From positions 62,001 through 126,000 of the forward strand of contig NZ_QLTS01000001.1 of NCBI RefSeq assembly GCF_003269275.1: a stretch of 64,000 nucleotides of DNA, in the 5' to 3' direction. The translations under genes and the position numbers were made by a program. Shown one piece after another: positions 44,591 to 53,682 of the stretch. A model generated the notes under the pieces. That model was not told the origin of the DNA. It was given only the letters and a program-made list of their open reading frames with translations, and made no database searches. This DNA is from Phascolarctobacterium faecium DSM 14760 (GTDB taxonomy: Bacteria; Bacillota; Negativicutes; Acidaminococcales; Acidaminococcaceae). Each line of letters opens with the position of its first letter. Position 1 is the first letter of the stretch.

Positions 44591-45253
44591 TTAGTGTTTA
44601 TTATTCAAATCATCAATAATCTTTATCAAATCTGGCATTTCTTTCAGAATATACGTTGGATTACCTTCATCAAGCATTTCCTGCCAGTCAAAGCTGGTAT
44701 AACTAACAGCTGCCGTACCATAACAGCCTGCCGCCTGTCCACTTTGTAAATCAAAAGGACTGTCGCCGATACAAAGGCATTCTTCAGCTTTCAGTTTAAG
44801 AGCGCTCAAGGCTTTCTCCATTGGTTCTGGATGTGGTTTATGATGTTGGCATATATCACATCCAATAACCGCTTCTATATAGGTTTCCAACCCCATACAC
44901 TGCAAACCGCGTTTGGCCATTGGTACCTTTTTGGAAGTAACAACAGCCATTTTTATTCCACGCTGCTGCAAAACAGACAATGTTTCTTTAACCCCTGGAA
45001 ACGGTTTAATAAGCTCATCGTGATATTTTAGATTGAACTCTCTATAAACTGCACATAATGTTTCTACCTGATTTTTATCTACATAATTTTCCATAGCACT
45101 GCGTAACGGCAGCCCAAAATATTTCACCAACTCTGCACGTGGCATCTTTTTATTCAAGCAAACTGCAAAGCTGTGTTCAAATGCTTGGATTATCAAATCG
45201 ATAGTATCGATCAATGTTCCATCTAAATCAAATAAAATACCGCGTATCTTCAC
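44591..45253 (-). CDS. HAD-family phosphatase (PpaX/Gph-like)
   Basis: A 220-residue haloacid dehalogenase-type hydrolase: motif I FDLDGTLIDT, motif II in AVVTSKK, motif III around HKPHPEP with GDSPFDLQSG (motif IV). The cap domain is the alpha-helical C1 type. It could be a pyrophosphatase (PpaX), phosphoglycolate phosphatase or a sugar-phosphate phosphatase; sequence alone cannot decide. Being first in the salvage operon, it could act on a phosphorylated by-product. GTG at 45253 has AAGGAG six bases upstream. Confidence 0.85.
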   Translation of the reverse strand: MKIRGILFDLDGTLIDTIDLIIQAFEHSFAVCLNKKMPRAELVKYFGLPLRSAMENYVDKNQVETLCAVYREFNLKYHDELIKPFPGVKETLSVLQQRGIKMAVVTSKKVPMAKRGLQCMGLETYIEAVIGCDICQHHKPHPEPMEKALSALKLKAEECLCIGDSPFDLQSGQAAGCYGTAAVSYTSFDWQEMLDEGNPTYILKEMPDLIKIIDDLNNKH

Positions 45254-45344
45254 AAACTTCTCCTTATATATTTTATATCTTATCATCTTATAATAACATA
45301 AAAGCCTTATAAAATAAAGAATTCAAGCATTTTATAAAGAAAAA

Positions 45345-45367
45345 GACCACTCTTTAGAAGAGCGGTC
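45345..45367 (-). terminator. Terminator of the GT2 gene
   Basis: A 10-bp stem with one G-U pair (45345-45354 with 45358-45367, loop TAG) is followed on the - strand by TTTTTC, just after the GT2 stop. Confidence 0.82.
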
Positions 45368-45372
45368 AAAAG

Positions 45373-46659
45373 TTATTGTTTTTTAGGAAATACGACTTGT
45401 TTCGGGCCAAGTTCAGCATTTTCCGGAATTAAAACTTCGTTAAAGCTTATTCCGCGAGTATGAGCAGTGTGGCTCCATTCATGATCATGCCTGTGAATAT
45501 ACCCCAGTACAGTAATAGGTATCCAGCTGTAAATAAAGAGCGGATACAATAAAAGGTACATCCATGATTTAAAAGAAGCATGAATTTTAAAAAGTACAAT
45601 CATAGGAAAAATATACTGACCTATACCTATCAGCGTCCAAACTTCTAACGGTAGAATAGCATATAAGACATTTGTATAGAAAGGATAAAATTGATAGATA
45701 TAACTGCAAATGACAAAAAAAGTAGAAATAAGTAAGAAATACGGTTGGAATAAATTGATTATTCCATCAAGAACAACGATATTTCTTTCCTTAATGCCTT
45801 TTACAAACAATTTACCGATATAACGGTTTGCTACATCAAAATGCCCTTGAGCCCAACGTTTACGTTGATTCCAGGATTGCATAAAAGTAAGAGGCTTTTC
45901 ATCATAGACGATGGCATCATGTGCCCAAGTAGTAGGTATACCTTCCAACAAAGCTTTCATTGTAAATTCCATATCTTCTGTAAGGCATGTAGCACCCCAG
46001 CCATGTCTGCGCAATATATCTGTAGAAATACACATACCAGTGCCGCCAAGACAGCTAGATAAACCGATATTATATTTAGCTAAATGCCATACATGGTTTA
46101 CGACCCAGAAAGAAATAGAAAATACTCCTGAAATCCAGGTATCATTAGGATTTTTAGAGTCCAAATATCCCTGAATTAATCGTTCGCCTTTACATAAACG
46201 GCTGTTCATTTCTCTTAAAAAGTCAGGATGAACTAAATTATCTGCATCAAAGACACAAACAGCATCATATTGACGTTCCATTTCAAAAAGCCTTTGGAAC
46301 ATCCAATCCATTGCAAATCCTTTGCCTTTTTCATTATCATTAAAGCGTTCATAAACGATTGCTCCTGCTTGACGGGCAATTTGCGCTGTATTGTCTTTAC
46401 AGTTATCTGCAACTACAAAAATATCATATAAATGATCAGAATAATTGAGCAGATGCAGATTCTCGACCAATTGACCGATAACTTGCTCTTCATTGTGTGC
46501 ACAAACGATCATAGCAAAAGTTTTTTGCTCATCATAAATTTTTTCTTCTGGTCTGCGGCCAAAAAGGCCAAAGAAAGAAAGCGTAAAATAATAGATCGTG
46601 AAGAATACAATTAAAAGCTGCAACGGAATCATGATCAAGTCAAAATAGGTACTCATCAA
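45373..46659 (-). CDS. Membrane glycosyltransferase family 2
   Basis: A 428-residue processive-type GT2. An N-terminal transmembrane helix (about residues 8-33) is followed by the catalytic domain with VCAHNEEQVI, the metal-binding CVFDADN, and the acceptor motif QRKRWAQGH, then three to four C-terminal helices. The DxD and QxxRW motifs indicate polysaccharide or glycolipid synthesis on the cytoplasmic side of the inner membrane. The substrate is unknown. It sits beside phospholipid genes pssA and psd. Confidence 0.85.
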   Translation of the reverse strand: MMSTYFDLIMIPLQLLIVFFTIYYFTLSFFGLFGRRPEEKIYDEQKTFAMIVCAHNEEQVIGQLVENLHLLNYSDHLYDIFVVADNCKDNTAQIARQAGAIVYERFNDNEKGKGFAMDWMFQRLFEMERQYDAVCVFDADNLVHPDFLREMNSRLCKGERLIQGYLDSKNPNDTWISGVFSISFWVVNHVWHLAKYNIGLSSCLGGTGMCISTDILRRHGWGATCLTEDMEFTMKALLEGIPTTWAHDAIVYDEKPLTFMQSWNQRKRWAQGHFDVANRYIGKLFVKGIKERNIVVLDGIINLFQPYFLLISTFFVICSYIYQFYPFYTNVLYAILPLEVWTLIGIGQYIFPMIVLFKIHASFKSWMYLLLYPLFIYSWIPITVLGYIHRHDHEWSHTAHTRGISFNEVLIPENAELGPKQVVFPKKQ

Positions 46660-46684
46660 AAATCTCCTTGCTTTCTAAAAATAT

Positions 46685-47365
46685 TTACTGCTTGTTTAGC
46701 ATTTTTGCATAAACACAGTTAATAATCCCAGCTAACGAATAGGTAAACATGGCCGCAAAAGGCCATGCTGAAAGGTTTACATAAAGTAAATATATGCCAA
46801 CAGCAGCAGCAACAATTACCGGAGGTAAAAACATTGGATTTCCTTTACCTTTAAAATCCGGAAATTTTACATTACTATACATAATACAACCAATTACAAA
46901 AGTTAGAATTGCAACAAAATAAGTGGAAAAGGAATAATCAGAAAGAACATACGTTGCTAAAACACAGGCTCCCGCAGGAATCGGCATGCCTTGAAAATAT
47001 CCCTTTACCTCACCAACATTTACATTAAATCTTGCTAAACGCATAGCACCACAAATTGTAAAAATGGAAGCAATGAGTTTTCCAAGTAAACCTAAATCTG
47101 TCATACCATATTGATAAATAAGAATAGCAGGAGCGACACCAAAAGAACCTAAATCACATAAAGAATCCAGTTCTTTACCAAATTCCCCGCCTCCTACTCC
47201 TAAAAAGCGAGCAGCTCTTCCATCCATAGAATCTGCAATAACAGCCAATATTATAAATATAGCTGCTCTGGAAAAATTGCCTTCAAATGTATCAAAAATA
47301 GATAACACGCCAAATGTTAAACTTAATGCACTAATGCTGTTAGGTATGATACGACGATAATTCAT
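46685..47365 (-). CDS. pssA: CDP-diacylglycerol-serine O-phosphatidyltransferase
   Basis: Makes phosphatidylserine. The 226-residue integral membrane protein carries the CDP-alcohol phosphotransferase signature DGRAARFLG followed by GKELDSLCD, with the three Asp that bind metal. It has six or more predicted hydrophobic helices. It lies three bases downstream of psd, so phosphatidylethanolamine is made from this pair, consistent with a two-membrane cell. Confidence 0.94.
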   Translation of the reverse strand: MNYRRIIPNSISALSLTFGVLSIFDTFEGNFSRAAIFIILAVIADSMDGRAARFLGVGGGEFGKELDSLCDLGSFGVAPAILIYQYGMTDLGLLGKLIASIFTICGAMRLARFNVNVGEVKGYFQGMPIPAGACVLATYVLSDYSFSTYFVAILTFVIGCIMYSNVKFPDFKGKGNPMFLPPVIVAAAVGIYLLYVNLSAWPFAAMFTYSLAGIINCVYAKMLNKQ

Positions 47366-47368
47366 CTT

Positions 47369-47995
47369 TTAATGAACCCTCCCGATCAGAGAAACTCCTC
47401 CAACTACTGAATCACCTTTTTTTACAAGAATTTCAACATTTTTTGGTAAAACGAGTTCAGTACTTGATCCAAATTTAATCATACCATAACATTCGCCTTG
47501 TTTCAAATTATGACCTAAAGTCACCCACGATACAATACGACGCGCCAGTAATCCTGCAACCTGAATAACCAAAACTCTCATCTTATCGTTTTGAACTCCA
47601 ATAGCATGACGTTCATTTTCAAAAGAGGCAGATTTTTTATATGCCGGCACAAACTGCCCACATGTATAACGCTGGTATTTTATTTCACCATTAACAGGGC
47701 TGCGATTGACATGCACATTAAAAACGGAAAGGAAAATAGTAACCTTTATAGCATCTTCATTTAAATATTCTTCATCATAAAAGTCTTCTATTGCCATTAC
47801 TGTTCCATCTGCAGGAGAATAAATAATAGAGTCATCTGATTGTGTAGGACGATTGGGATTACGGAAAAAATAAATAAAAAATAGCATTAACACTGCAGGA
47901 ACTACGGCCCATATTAAACTACCCCAATAACCTACAGCAAAAGTAATAATAGCAAAAGCAAATATGAACGGATGACCGTCTTTGACTATATTCAT
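47369..47995 (-). CDS. psd: Phosphatidylserine decarboxylase proenzyme
   Basis: Removes the carboxyl of phosphatidylserine. The 208-residue short form has an N-terminal hydrophobic region, SPADGTVM, FLSVFNVHVNRSP and the autocleavage motif KFGSSTE, where the Ser becomes the pyruvoyl cofactor (normal short-form motif GS(S/T)). The ATG at 47995 is chosen because the only longer frame begins inside the upstream terminator stem. It is followed by pssA after three bases. Confidence 0.93.
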   Translation of the reverse strand: MNIVKDGHPFIFAFAIITFAVGYWGSLIWAVVPAVLMLFFIYFFRNPNRPTQSDDSIIYSPADGTVMAIEDFYDEEYLNEDAIKVTIFLSVFNVHVNRSPVNGEIKYQRYTCGQFVPAYKKSASFENERHAIGVQNDKMRVLVIQVAGLLARRIVSWVTLGHNLKQGECYGMIKFGSSTELVLPKNVEILVKKGDSVVGGVSLIGRVH

Positions 47996-48041
47996 AGAGA
48001 GTCCCTCTCTTTCGGCAAGTTTAAGAAAAGAAAAAGAAAAC

Positions 48042-48076
48042 AATAATGTGATGAACCTTTAGTTCATCACATTATT
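48042..48076 (-). terminator. Terminator between tagA-like and psd
   Basis: A perfect 15-bp stem (48042-48056 with 48062-48076, loop CTTTA) is followed on the - strand by a T-rich run (TGTTTTCTTTTTC), 34 bases past the tagA-like stop. Confidence 0.87.
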
Positions 48077-48110
48077 ATAATACAGCCATATCTTTTTGTC
48101 CATTTTTATT

Positions 48111-48851
48111 TCATTTGGAACAAATTACTTTAATAACAAATTTAGGTAAAGCAAGCATTCTTGTAAAACGGCTCGGTTGTTTGTAGAGCCTAAAAAGCCA
48201 TTCCAAAGAATATTTTTGCATCCATAACGGTGCACGTTCCATTTTTCCGGCCAACACATCAAAACTACCGCCTATTCCCATAGTAATATAAGGTTTTAGC
48301 TCTTGAAGATGTGTCTGAAGCCATTTTTCCTGTTTAGGGGCTCCCAACGCAATAAATAAAATCTGTGCGCCGCTATTATTAATGGCATCTATTATAGACT
48401 TGTTATCACTGTCTTTAAAATAACCATCCCTGCATCCAACTACAGTTACACCAGGATATAAACTTTCTGCTTTTTTCTTTGCAGCTTCAGCTATACCAGG
48501 CGACGCGCCAAAGAAAAAAACTCTATAACCTTTCTCAGCAGCCAGATTAAGTAAACGATTAAATAAGTCAAACCCTGCAACTCTCTCCGGCACAGCATAT
48601 CCTAACTGTCTGCCTGCCCAAACGGTACCGGCGCCATCAGGCAGGACTAAATCGGCAACATTAGTTAAGATATTTTTATATTCTGCATCGTCTTGACACA
48701 TCATAATAATTTCTGCGTTAGCAGTAACTACAAATGAGTGCTTTTGTTCTTGTATCTTATCATCAAGATATTGAACAGCCGCATCCATACTATATGGGTG
48801 CACAGGTACATCCAAAACCTGAATAGCAGTAATTTTTTCCATCAGCAACAA
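48111..48851 (-). CDS. TagA/WecG-family glycosyltransferase
   Basis: A 246-residue GT26 family protein that transfers N-acetylmannosamine or a related sugar onto an undecaprenyl-PP-linked sugar. Signatures: VLPDGAGTVWAGRQLG, FGASPGIAEAAKKKA, ALGAPKQEKW and a GGSFDVLAGK. It is membrane-associated through its C-terminus. Donor and polymer are not determinable here, but a secondary cell-wall polymer or glycan is likely. It is transcribed alone before the terminator, right after the response-regulator gene. Confidence 0.9.
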   Translation of the reverse strand: MLLMEKITAIQVLDVPVHPYSMDAAVQYLDDKIQEQKHSFVVTANAEIIMMCQDDAEYKNILTNVADLVLPDGAGTVWAGRQLGYAVPERVAGFDLFNRLLNLAAEKGYRVFFFGASPGIAEAAKKKAESLYPGVTVVGCRDGYFKDSDNKSIIDAINNSGAQILFIALGAPKQEKWLQTHLQELKPYITMGIGGSFDVLAGKMERAPLWMQKYSLEWLFRLYKQPSRFTRMLALPKFVIKVICSK

Positions 48852-48854
48852 CCT

Positions 48855-49559
48855 TTATTGAATATATAGATCAATAATATTTGCATTTTTATCAATGCAT
48901 TTGTATTTGTAAACAGGACGACCTACACTGCCTCGATGAAGATCAAGGCTCAATAGTTTCAAGGATTTAAGAAATTCCAAATATTTACGGATTGAAACAC
49001 GTGAAATACCAACTTTAGCCGAAATTTCTTCTGTAGTAAACATTCCGTCGATTTTAATAATTTCAGACCAAACAGTATTTAAAGTATTCTTGTCCAAACC
49101 TTTCGGTAAAGTAACTTCTACATCTGTATCCTGATGAATGATAGTTTTGTCAAGTTCATCCTGTTTAAGGATGGACTGTTCTTCAACCAAGTTATAGCGG
49201 CTCTTATAATTATTTAACGCCAGATTAAATCTTTCAAATTCAAAAGGTTTTATAATGTAGTCAAATGCTCCTAACCGCAGTGCTGCTTTAATCTTATCTT
49301 TATCATTGGCAGCGGATACAATAATGACATCGACATCATATTCCTGTTCTCTGATTTTTGCCAGCAGCTGCAGACCATCCATTCCTGGCATAAAAATATC
49401 AAGAATGACAAGATTGTACTCTTTAGTCTGCATAATTTTCAAAGCTTCATCACTGTTGCGAACGATATCACATAGTTGAAAACCTTTGATTTGGGTCAAA
49501 TAATGTTCGTGAAGCTTCCCTACCATCGGGTCGTCTTCTACTACTAAAACTTTGATCAT
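48855..49559 (-). CDS. Response regulator, CitB/DcuR type
   Basis: A 234-residue two-domain regulator: receiver domain with phospho-acceptor Asp54 (LVILDIFMPG), conserved acidic pair DD at 9-10 and Lys near 105 (IIKPF), and a C-terminal HTH (ISAKVGISRVSIRKYLEFL) of the CitB/DcuR/MalR kind. The start overlaps the kinase stop by four bases, so it is its cognate partner. Targets are unknown; the nearest dicarboxylate-type transporter in the window is the TAXI TRAP operon 40 kb away. Confidence 0.9.
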   Translation of the reverse strand: MIKVLVVEDDPMVGKLHEHYLTQIKGFQLCDIVRNSDEALKIMQTKEYNLVILDIFMPGMDGLQLLAKIREQEYDVDVIIVSAANDKDKIKAALRLGAFDYIIKPFEFERFNLALNNYKSRYNLVEEQSILKQDELDKTIIHQDTDVEVTLPKGLDKNTLNTVWSEIIKIDGMFTTEEISAKVGISRVSIRKYLEFLKSLKLLSLDLHRGSVGRPVYKYKCIDKNANIIDLYIQ

Positions 49560-51196
49560 GATGTTTTCACCGTCCTTACGATTGGTAATCTTATGGTAAA
49601 CGTGGTACCTTCGCCTACGGTTGATTCAACCTCGATAGTACCTTTTAAATGGGTAACTGTCTGTTTTATTAAAAAAAGTCCGATACCGCGTCTGGGCCCC
49701 TTACTAGAATAACCTTTTTCAAAGATAGTTTCAAGTTTATTTTCAGGAATACCAGGTCCGGAGTCTTCAACCATGACCATTATTTCATTATCAAAGGTTA
49801 AAATACTCAGATTTACAATTCTTTCACTGGGATGATCACGCAGAACATCAAAAGCATTTTCAATCAAGTTGCCAATAATAAGAATCAGCTCCTGTACTGT
49901 AGGACGAATAAATTCGGTTGTAAGTTCGCTTTCATCTGTTAAAGAAAACTCGATATCTAATTCTCTTGCCCTGCTGATTTTCCCTAAAATAAAACCTGCT
50001 AATGTAATATCTTTTAATCTGGTGACTACATAAGCAGCTTCAGCCTGCCGGTTATTGGCAATTTCCATCGTAAACTGTTTTAACTCGTCATAAGCTTTCA
50101 TATCAATCAAACCCATGATAACATGCATTTTATTCATAAATTCATGTGTCTGAGCTCTTAGTGCATCAGCATAATTACGTACACCAGTCAACTGATTAGC
50201 CAATTCTTCTAATTCCGTTTTTTTACGAAATGTTATAATGGCACCACCGATATGTCCATTGTCAAATAACGGAACAAGAGTTGCGATAAATAGAACAGAA
50301 CCTACCTGTACCGGCATATCCAATGTTGCTCTTCCCTCTTTTAAAACAGTATCCAGCGTTAATCCGTTCATAACTGTTTCAAGCGGTTTGCCTAGAAGTG
50401 TGTGTGGATTAGGTATTCCTGCCTGAGCAAACAAAAACTCTGATTCAGTATTAATCAAAGTTATTTCAGCATCTTTATTGATTGCAACAACACCCTCTTT
50501 TACAGAATTAAGCAATGCATTGCGTTCTTGTAACAATGTGGCAATATCTTCAGGCTCTAATCCAAATAAAGTAGCTTTTACATGACGTGCTAAAAAAACA
50601 GCACCGCCTATACCTACAAACAAACCAAATAAACTTGCCAGAAAAATCAGCAGAACTGATTCTACTGTCAAATCCTGAATCATTTTAGGTGATACTCCAG
50701 CTACAATATAGCCAACAACAGTATTACGGTCATCGCGAATGACCCCTACTGCCTTTTCATTAAAAACTGAAGTATCATACCAGTTTAGATTAGTACTCAG
50801 TCCCTGTTCAGCCACTATCTGACGCGCTTCATCTTCAAATCCGTCTATCGAAGTAGGATTGTGAAATACCCGTATATTTTTATTGCGGTCTAAAATAATA
50901 ATACTGGCTTTACATGACTTGGCCGCCATGTTAACGACATTATTCAGAGTTTCATTGGTATTATTGATATCAGTTTCATATGTCAGCGAACGGATTACAG
51001 CTGGCGAATGAGAGAGTAAAGTAGTAATACTGACAGCATTTACACTTATACGTTCATCAACGACACCGGAAACTCTATGAGCTATAAGCAAACTGGCAGG
51101 CAATAATGATGCAACTATAACAAACGTTATCAGAAGAACTATTTTTTGTGATAAGGTGAATTTATTTGTTCCGTTTTTATATGTCATACTTTTCAC
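49556..51196 (-). CDS. Sensor histidine kinase, CitA/DcuS type
   Basis: A 546-residue kinase: two membrane helices (about residues 19-41 and 178-200) flank an extracellular sensor domain of the PASTA-unrelated CitA/DcuS (PDC) type with RDDRNTVVGYIVAG; a cytoplasmic PAS follows (ALLNSVKEGVVAINKDAEI). The Spo0B-like dimer helix has phospho-His351 in THEFMNKMH, and the ATPase domain has NLIENAFD, DSGPGIP and RRGIGLFL. Ligands of this group are carboxylates such as citrate or fumarate. Confidence 0.9.
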   Translation of the reverse strand: MKSMTYKNGTNKFTLSQKIVLLITFVIVASLLPASLLIAHRVSGVVDERISVNAVSITTLLSHSPAVIRSLTYETDINNTNETLNNVVNMAAKSCKASIIILDRNKNIRVFHNPTSIDGFEDEARQIVAEQGLSTNLNWYDTSVFNEKAVGVIRDDRNTVVGYIVAGVSPKMIQDLTVESVLLIFLASLFGLFVGIGGAVFLARHVKATLFGLEPEDIATLLQERNALLNSVKEGVVAINKDAEITLINTESEFLFAQAGIPNPHTLLGKPLETVMNGLTLDTVLKEGRATLDMPVQVGSVLFIATLVPLFDNGHIGGAIITFRKKTELEELANQLTGVRNYADALRAQTHEFMNKMHVIMGLIDMKAYDELKQFTMEIANNRQAEAAYVVTRLKDITLAGFILGKISRARELDIEFSLTDESELTTEFIRPTVQELILIIGNLIENAFDVLRDHPSERIVNLSILTFDNEIMVMVEDSGPGIPENKLETIFEKGYSSKGPRRGIGLFLIKQTVTHLKGTIEVESTVGEGTTFTIRLPIVRTVKTS

Positions 51197-51297
51197 CTCA
51201 CCAAAAATTCTTTTGCCACTGTTTATAGCATAAACTACTTTTTAAAGTTTTTACAATTAACTTTACTTAAATTATTACATAATTTATATTTTAATAT

Positions 51298-52908
51298 CTA
51301 AATTTTAGCAACATCTGAAGGAACTGTCAAAAATTGAATGCCAGGATTTCGTTCTAAAATCCAGTTCAATGACCATTCGTTATTAACAAGAATAACAGGT
51401 CTGTCTTTTTGGTCATATACAAGCATACCGCTATCCAGTCCTTTAATATTATCAATAAGTTTTTTATCTTCCGCATAAACCCAACGGGCAACGGTATAAG
51501 CAAGCTGATTCATCAAAAGCTGGGCACTGTATTCATTGATAAGCCGATATTCCAATACTTCCAGCTGAAGAACACCAACAACACCAACAATAAAGCTTTC
51601 GATGCCGATATCCTTTTGTTCAAAGACCTGAATAGCGCCTTCCTGTGCCAATTGAGTAATTCCTTTGACAAATTGTTTCCGCTTCAGAGAATCCTTTGGC
51701 TGCACTCTGGCAAAAATTTCCGGCGGAAAAACAGGGAAATCCTCAAATTGGACTTTCATTTTTTCATCGCTTAAGGAATCACCGATTCCAAAGATACCTG
51801 GATCAAAAACGCCTATAATATCACCGGGATAAGCTTTTTCTACGATAGTTCTTTCCTGAGCCAAAAACTGCTGTGGCTGTGAAAGTTTAACCACTTTTCC
51901 TCCCTGTTTGTGATAAACAGACATCCCTTTTTCAAAGACGCCGGAACAAATACGCATAAAAGCGATTCTGTCACGATGAGCTGGGTTCATATTAGCCTGA
52001 ATTTTAAAAACAAATGCAGAAAATTCTTCTGTAGAAGGATCTAAAATTTCACCATTCTGCAAAATTCTTGGCTGTGGCTGTGGAGAAAGCTCTAAAAATT
52101 TCTCTAAAAAGCTGCGAACACCAAAATTAGTCATAGCACTGCCAAAAAACAACGGTGTCAGTTCGCCATTATTTACACGCGTCATATCAAATTCATCGCC
52201 TGCCAGATCAAGAAGTTCAATATCATTGCACAAATTATCATATAACTCTTGCCCTAATGCCTCAATAATCTGGGGGTCATCAAGAGAACCGGTAGTAGAT
52301 TTTAAAATTTTAGAACCATGGCTATTATCATCCTCAAAAAGTTCGATCTGCTTTTTGATACGGTCATAAACGCCCTTATAATTACCATCAATGCCAATAG
52401 GCCAATTAATTGGGTAAGCATGAATACCAAGAACCTGTTCTAGCTCTGCCATCAAATCAAACGGATTTCTTCCATAACGATCCAATTTATTAACGAATGT
52501 AAAAATTGGCAGTTTCCTGCGATGGCAAACCCAAAACAGCTTTTTAGTCTGCGGTTCAACACCTTTAGCAGCATCAATAAGCATTACAGCACTGTCTGCG
52601 GCCATCAGGGTTCTATAAGTATCTTCCGAGAAGTCCTGATGGCCAGGAGTATCAAGAATATTTACGCGGTGCCCAGCATAATCAAACTGTAAAACAGAAG
52701 ATGTTACGGAAATACCACGCTGTTTTTCAATTTCCATCCAGTCAGAGACTGCATGTTTATTACTTTTTCGCGCTTTTACTGAGCCGGCTAGATGGATAGC
52801 CCCTCCATATAGCAACAATTTTTCAGTTAAGGTTGTTTTACCAGCATCAGGATGAGAAATAATGGCAAAAGTGCGCCTTTTCTCAATTTTCTCCAACAAT
52901 TCCTGCAT
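51298..52908 (-). CDS. prfC: Peptide chain release factor 3
   Basis: A translational GTPase that recycles RF1/RF2. The 536-residue length and motifs match RF3: SHPDAGKTTLTEKLL (Walker A), DTPGHQDFSEDT, NKLDR and a C-terminal YRLINEYSAQL region. The switch region ISVTSSVLQF is RF3-like rather than EF-G-like. The next gene upstream ends 13 bases before its start. Confidence 0.94.
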   Translation of the reverse strand: MQELLEKIEKRRTFAIISHPDAGKTTLTEKLLLYGGAIHLAGSVKARKSNKHAVSDWMEIEKQRGISVTSSVLQFDYAGHRVNILDTPGHQDFSEDTYRTLMAADSAVMLIDAAKGVEPQTKKLFWVCHRRKLPIFTFVNKLDRYGRNPFDLMAELEQVLGIHAYPINWPIGIDGNYKGVYDRIKKQIELFEDDNSHGSKILKSTTGSLDDPQIIEALGQELYDNLCNDIELLDLAGDEFDMTRVNNGELTPLFFGSAMTNFGVRSFLEKFLELSPQPQPRILQNGEILDPSTEEFSAFVFKIQANMNPAHRDRIAFMRICSGVFEKGMSVYHKQGGKVVKLSQPQQFLAQERTIVEKAYPGDIIGVFDPGIFGIGDSLSDEKMKVQFEDFPVFPPEIFARVQPKDSLKRKQFVKGITQLAQEGAIQVFEQKDIGIESFIVGVVGVLQLEVLEYRLINEYSAQLLMNQLAYTVARWVYAEDKKLIDNIKGLDSGMLVYDQKDRPVILVNNEWSLNWILERNPGIQFLTVPSDVAKI

Positions 52909-52921
52909 ATTATCCCCCTAA

Positions 52922-53473
52922 TTATTCTTTATTCTGCATCTCATATAAACGATATGCATCTATTATTTGTTTCAAAACATATTCAGGTACCGGTGTTTCT
53001 GTTTCTATTTGCCCTTTCATATTGAAACGGAAGGCAATATCGTTAAACTTTTCGCCGCCATAGGTTTCGCAGCTAAAAGTTGTACGCATAAACTCATCTT
53101 TAAAAGTACAATCTTTCAAGGAATTCTTTTTGCGTTCGGAATCCCATTCAGTATAAATGCTGAATAATCTCCGCTGTGCTTCTTCTGGGATTTCTTCACT
53201 TGTAACAACAGTTTCTTCTAACGGAGTACAGTCAAGATTTTTATATATTGTGCCATCTTCCAAAGTAATACTCACTGTCATCACATAATCTTTTTCAGAA
53301 AAAACTGCTGTTTTAATGCGCCATTTGTCTTTCCATCTTTTTATACAATCAGGGCAGATAAAATGCACATCTCTAATACTGTTACTCATAAAATTGTCAC
53401 GATAATATAATTCTTCAGCAGGAACGAATTTATTATCACAATTACTGCAAACCAAAGGCAGCGTACGAATCAT
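52922..53473 (-). CDS. Zinc-ribbon protein of unknown function
   Basis: A 183-residue cytosolic protein with two CxxC knuckles, CSNC (residues 9-12) and CPDC (about 46-49), suggesting a bound zinc, followed by a domain with no family I recognise. The longer open frame runs through the tRNA-Pro gene and its terminator, so the start is placed at the ATG at 53473, with AAGGAGG upstream. It is between a tRNA gene and prfC and may share the prfC transcript. Confidence 0.7.
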   Translation of the reverse strand: MIRTLPLVCSNCDNKFVPAEELYYRDNFMSNSIRDVHFICPDCIKRWKDKWRIKTAVFSEKDYVMTVSITLEDGTIYKNLDCTPLEETVVTSEEIPEEAQRRLFSIYTEWDSERKKNSLKDCTFKDEFMRTTFSCETYGGEKFNDIAFRFNMKGQIETETPVPEYVLKQIIDAYRLYEMQNKE

Positions 53474-53508
53474 AGGTGTGAACCTCCTTACCCACAGACA
53501 AAAAAATA

Positions 53509-53537
53509 AGCCTTTACGGGGGTTACCCGTAAAGGCT
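53509..53537 (-). terminator. Terminator of tRNA-Pro
   Basis: A 12-bp perfect stem (53509-53520 with 53526-53537, loop GGTTA) with a T run beyond it on the - strand lies just downstream of the CCA end. Confidence 0.92.
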
Positions 53538-53549
53538 GGCGATCCGAAA

Positions 53550-53626
53550 TGGTCGGAGCGGCGGGATTCGAACCCACGACCTCTTCCACCCCAAGGAAGC
53601 GCTCTACCAAGCTGAGCCACGCCCCG
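53550..53626 (-). tRNA. tRNA-Pro(GGG)
   Basis: 77 bases reading CGGGGCG at the 5' end and CGCTCCG with encoded ACCA at the 3' end, which pair as the acceptor stem. The anticodon loop TTGGGGT sits on a CTTCC/GGAAG stem, giving anticodon GGG. The T arm has GGTTCGAATCC. Confidence 0.95.
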
Positions 53627-53639
53627 AATCACAATGAGT

Positions 53640-53668
53640 ATTATACCCATCCTGCATATAAAAGTCAA
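53640..53668 (-). promoter_or_regulatory. Promoter of tRNA-Pro
   Basis: On the - strand TTGACT (53668-53663) and TATAAT (53645-53640) are separated by 17 bases, ending 13 bases before the mature tRNA. Confidence 0.88.
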
Positions 53669-53682
53669 GCAATATTTTAATT

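Noticed and set aside
44581-45372. A SAM or SAH riboswitch before the salvage operon
   Set aside because: The gap upstream of mtnP is ten bases and the leader of the HAD gene shows no recognisable conserved riboswitch core.
47996-48043. A longer N-terminus of Psd from TTG
   Set aside because: These codons lie up to and within the terminator stem between tagA-like and psd, and short-form Psd normally starts near the ATG at 47995.
53474-53668. A longer N-terminus for the zinc-ribbon protein
   Set aside because: It would be coded by the tRNA-Pro gene and its terminator; the ATG at 53473 has a ribosome site.
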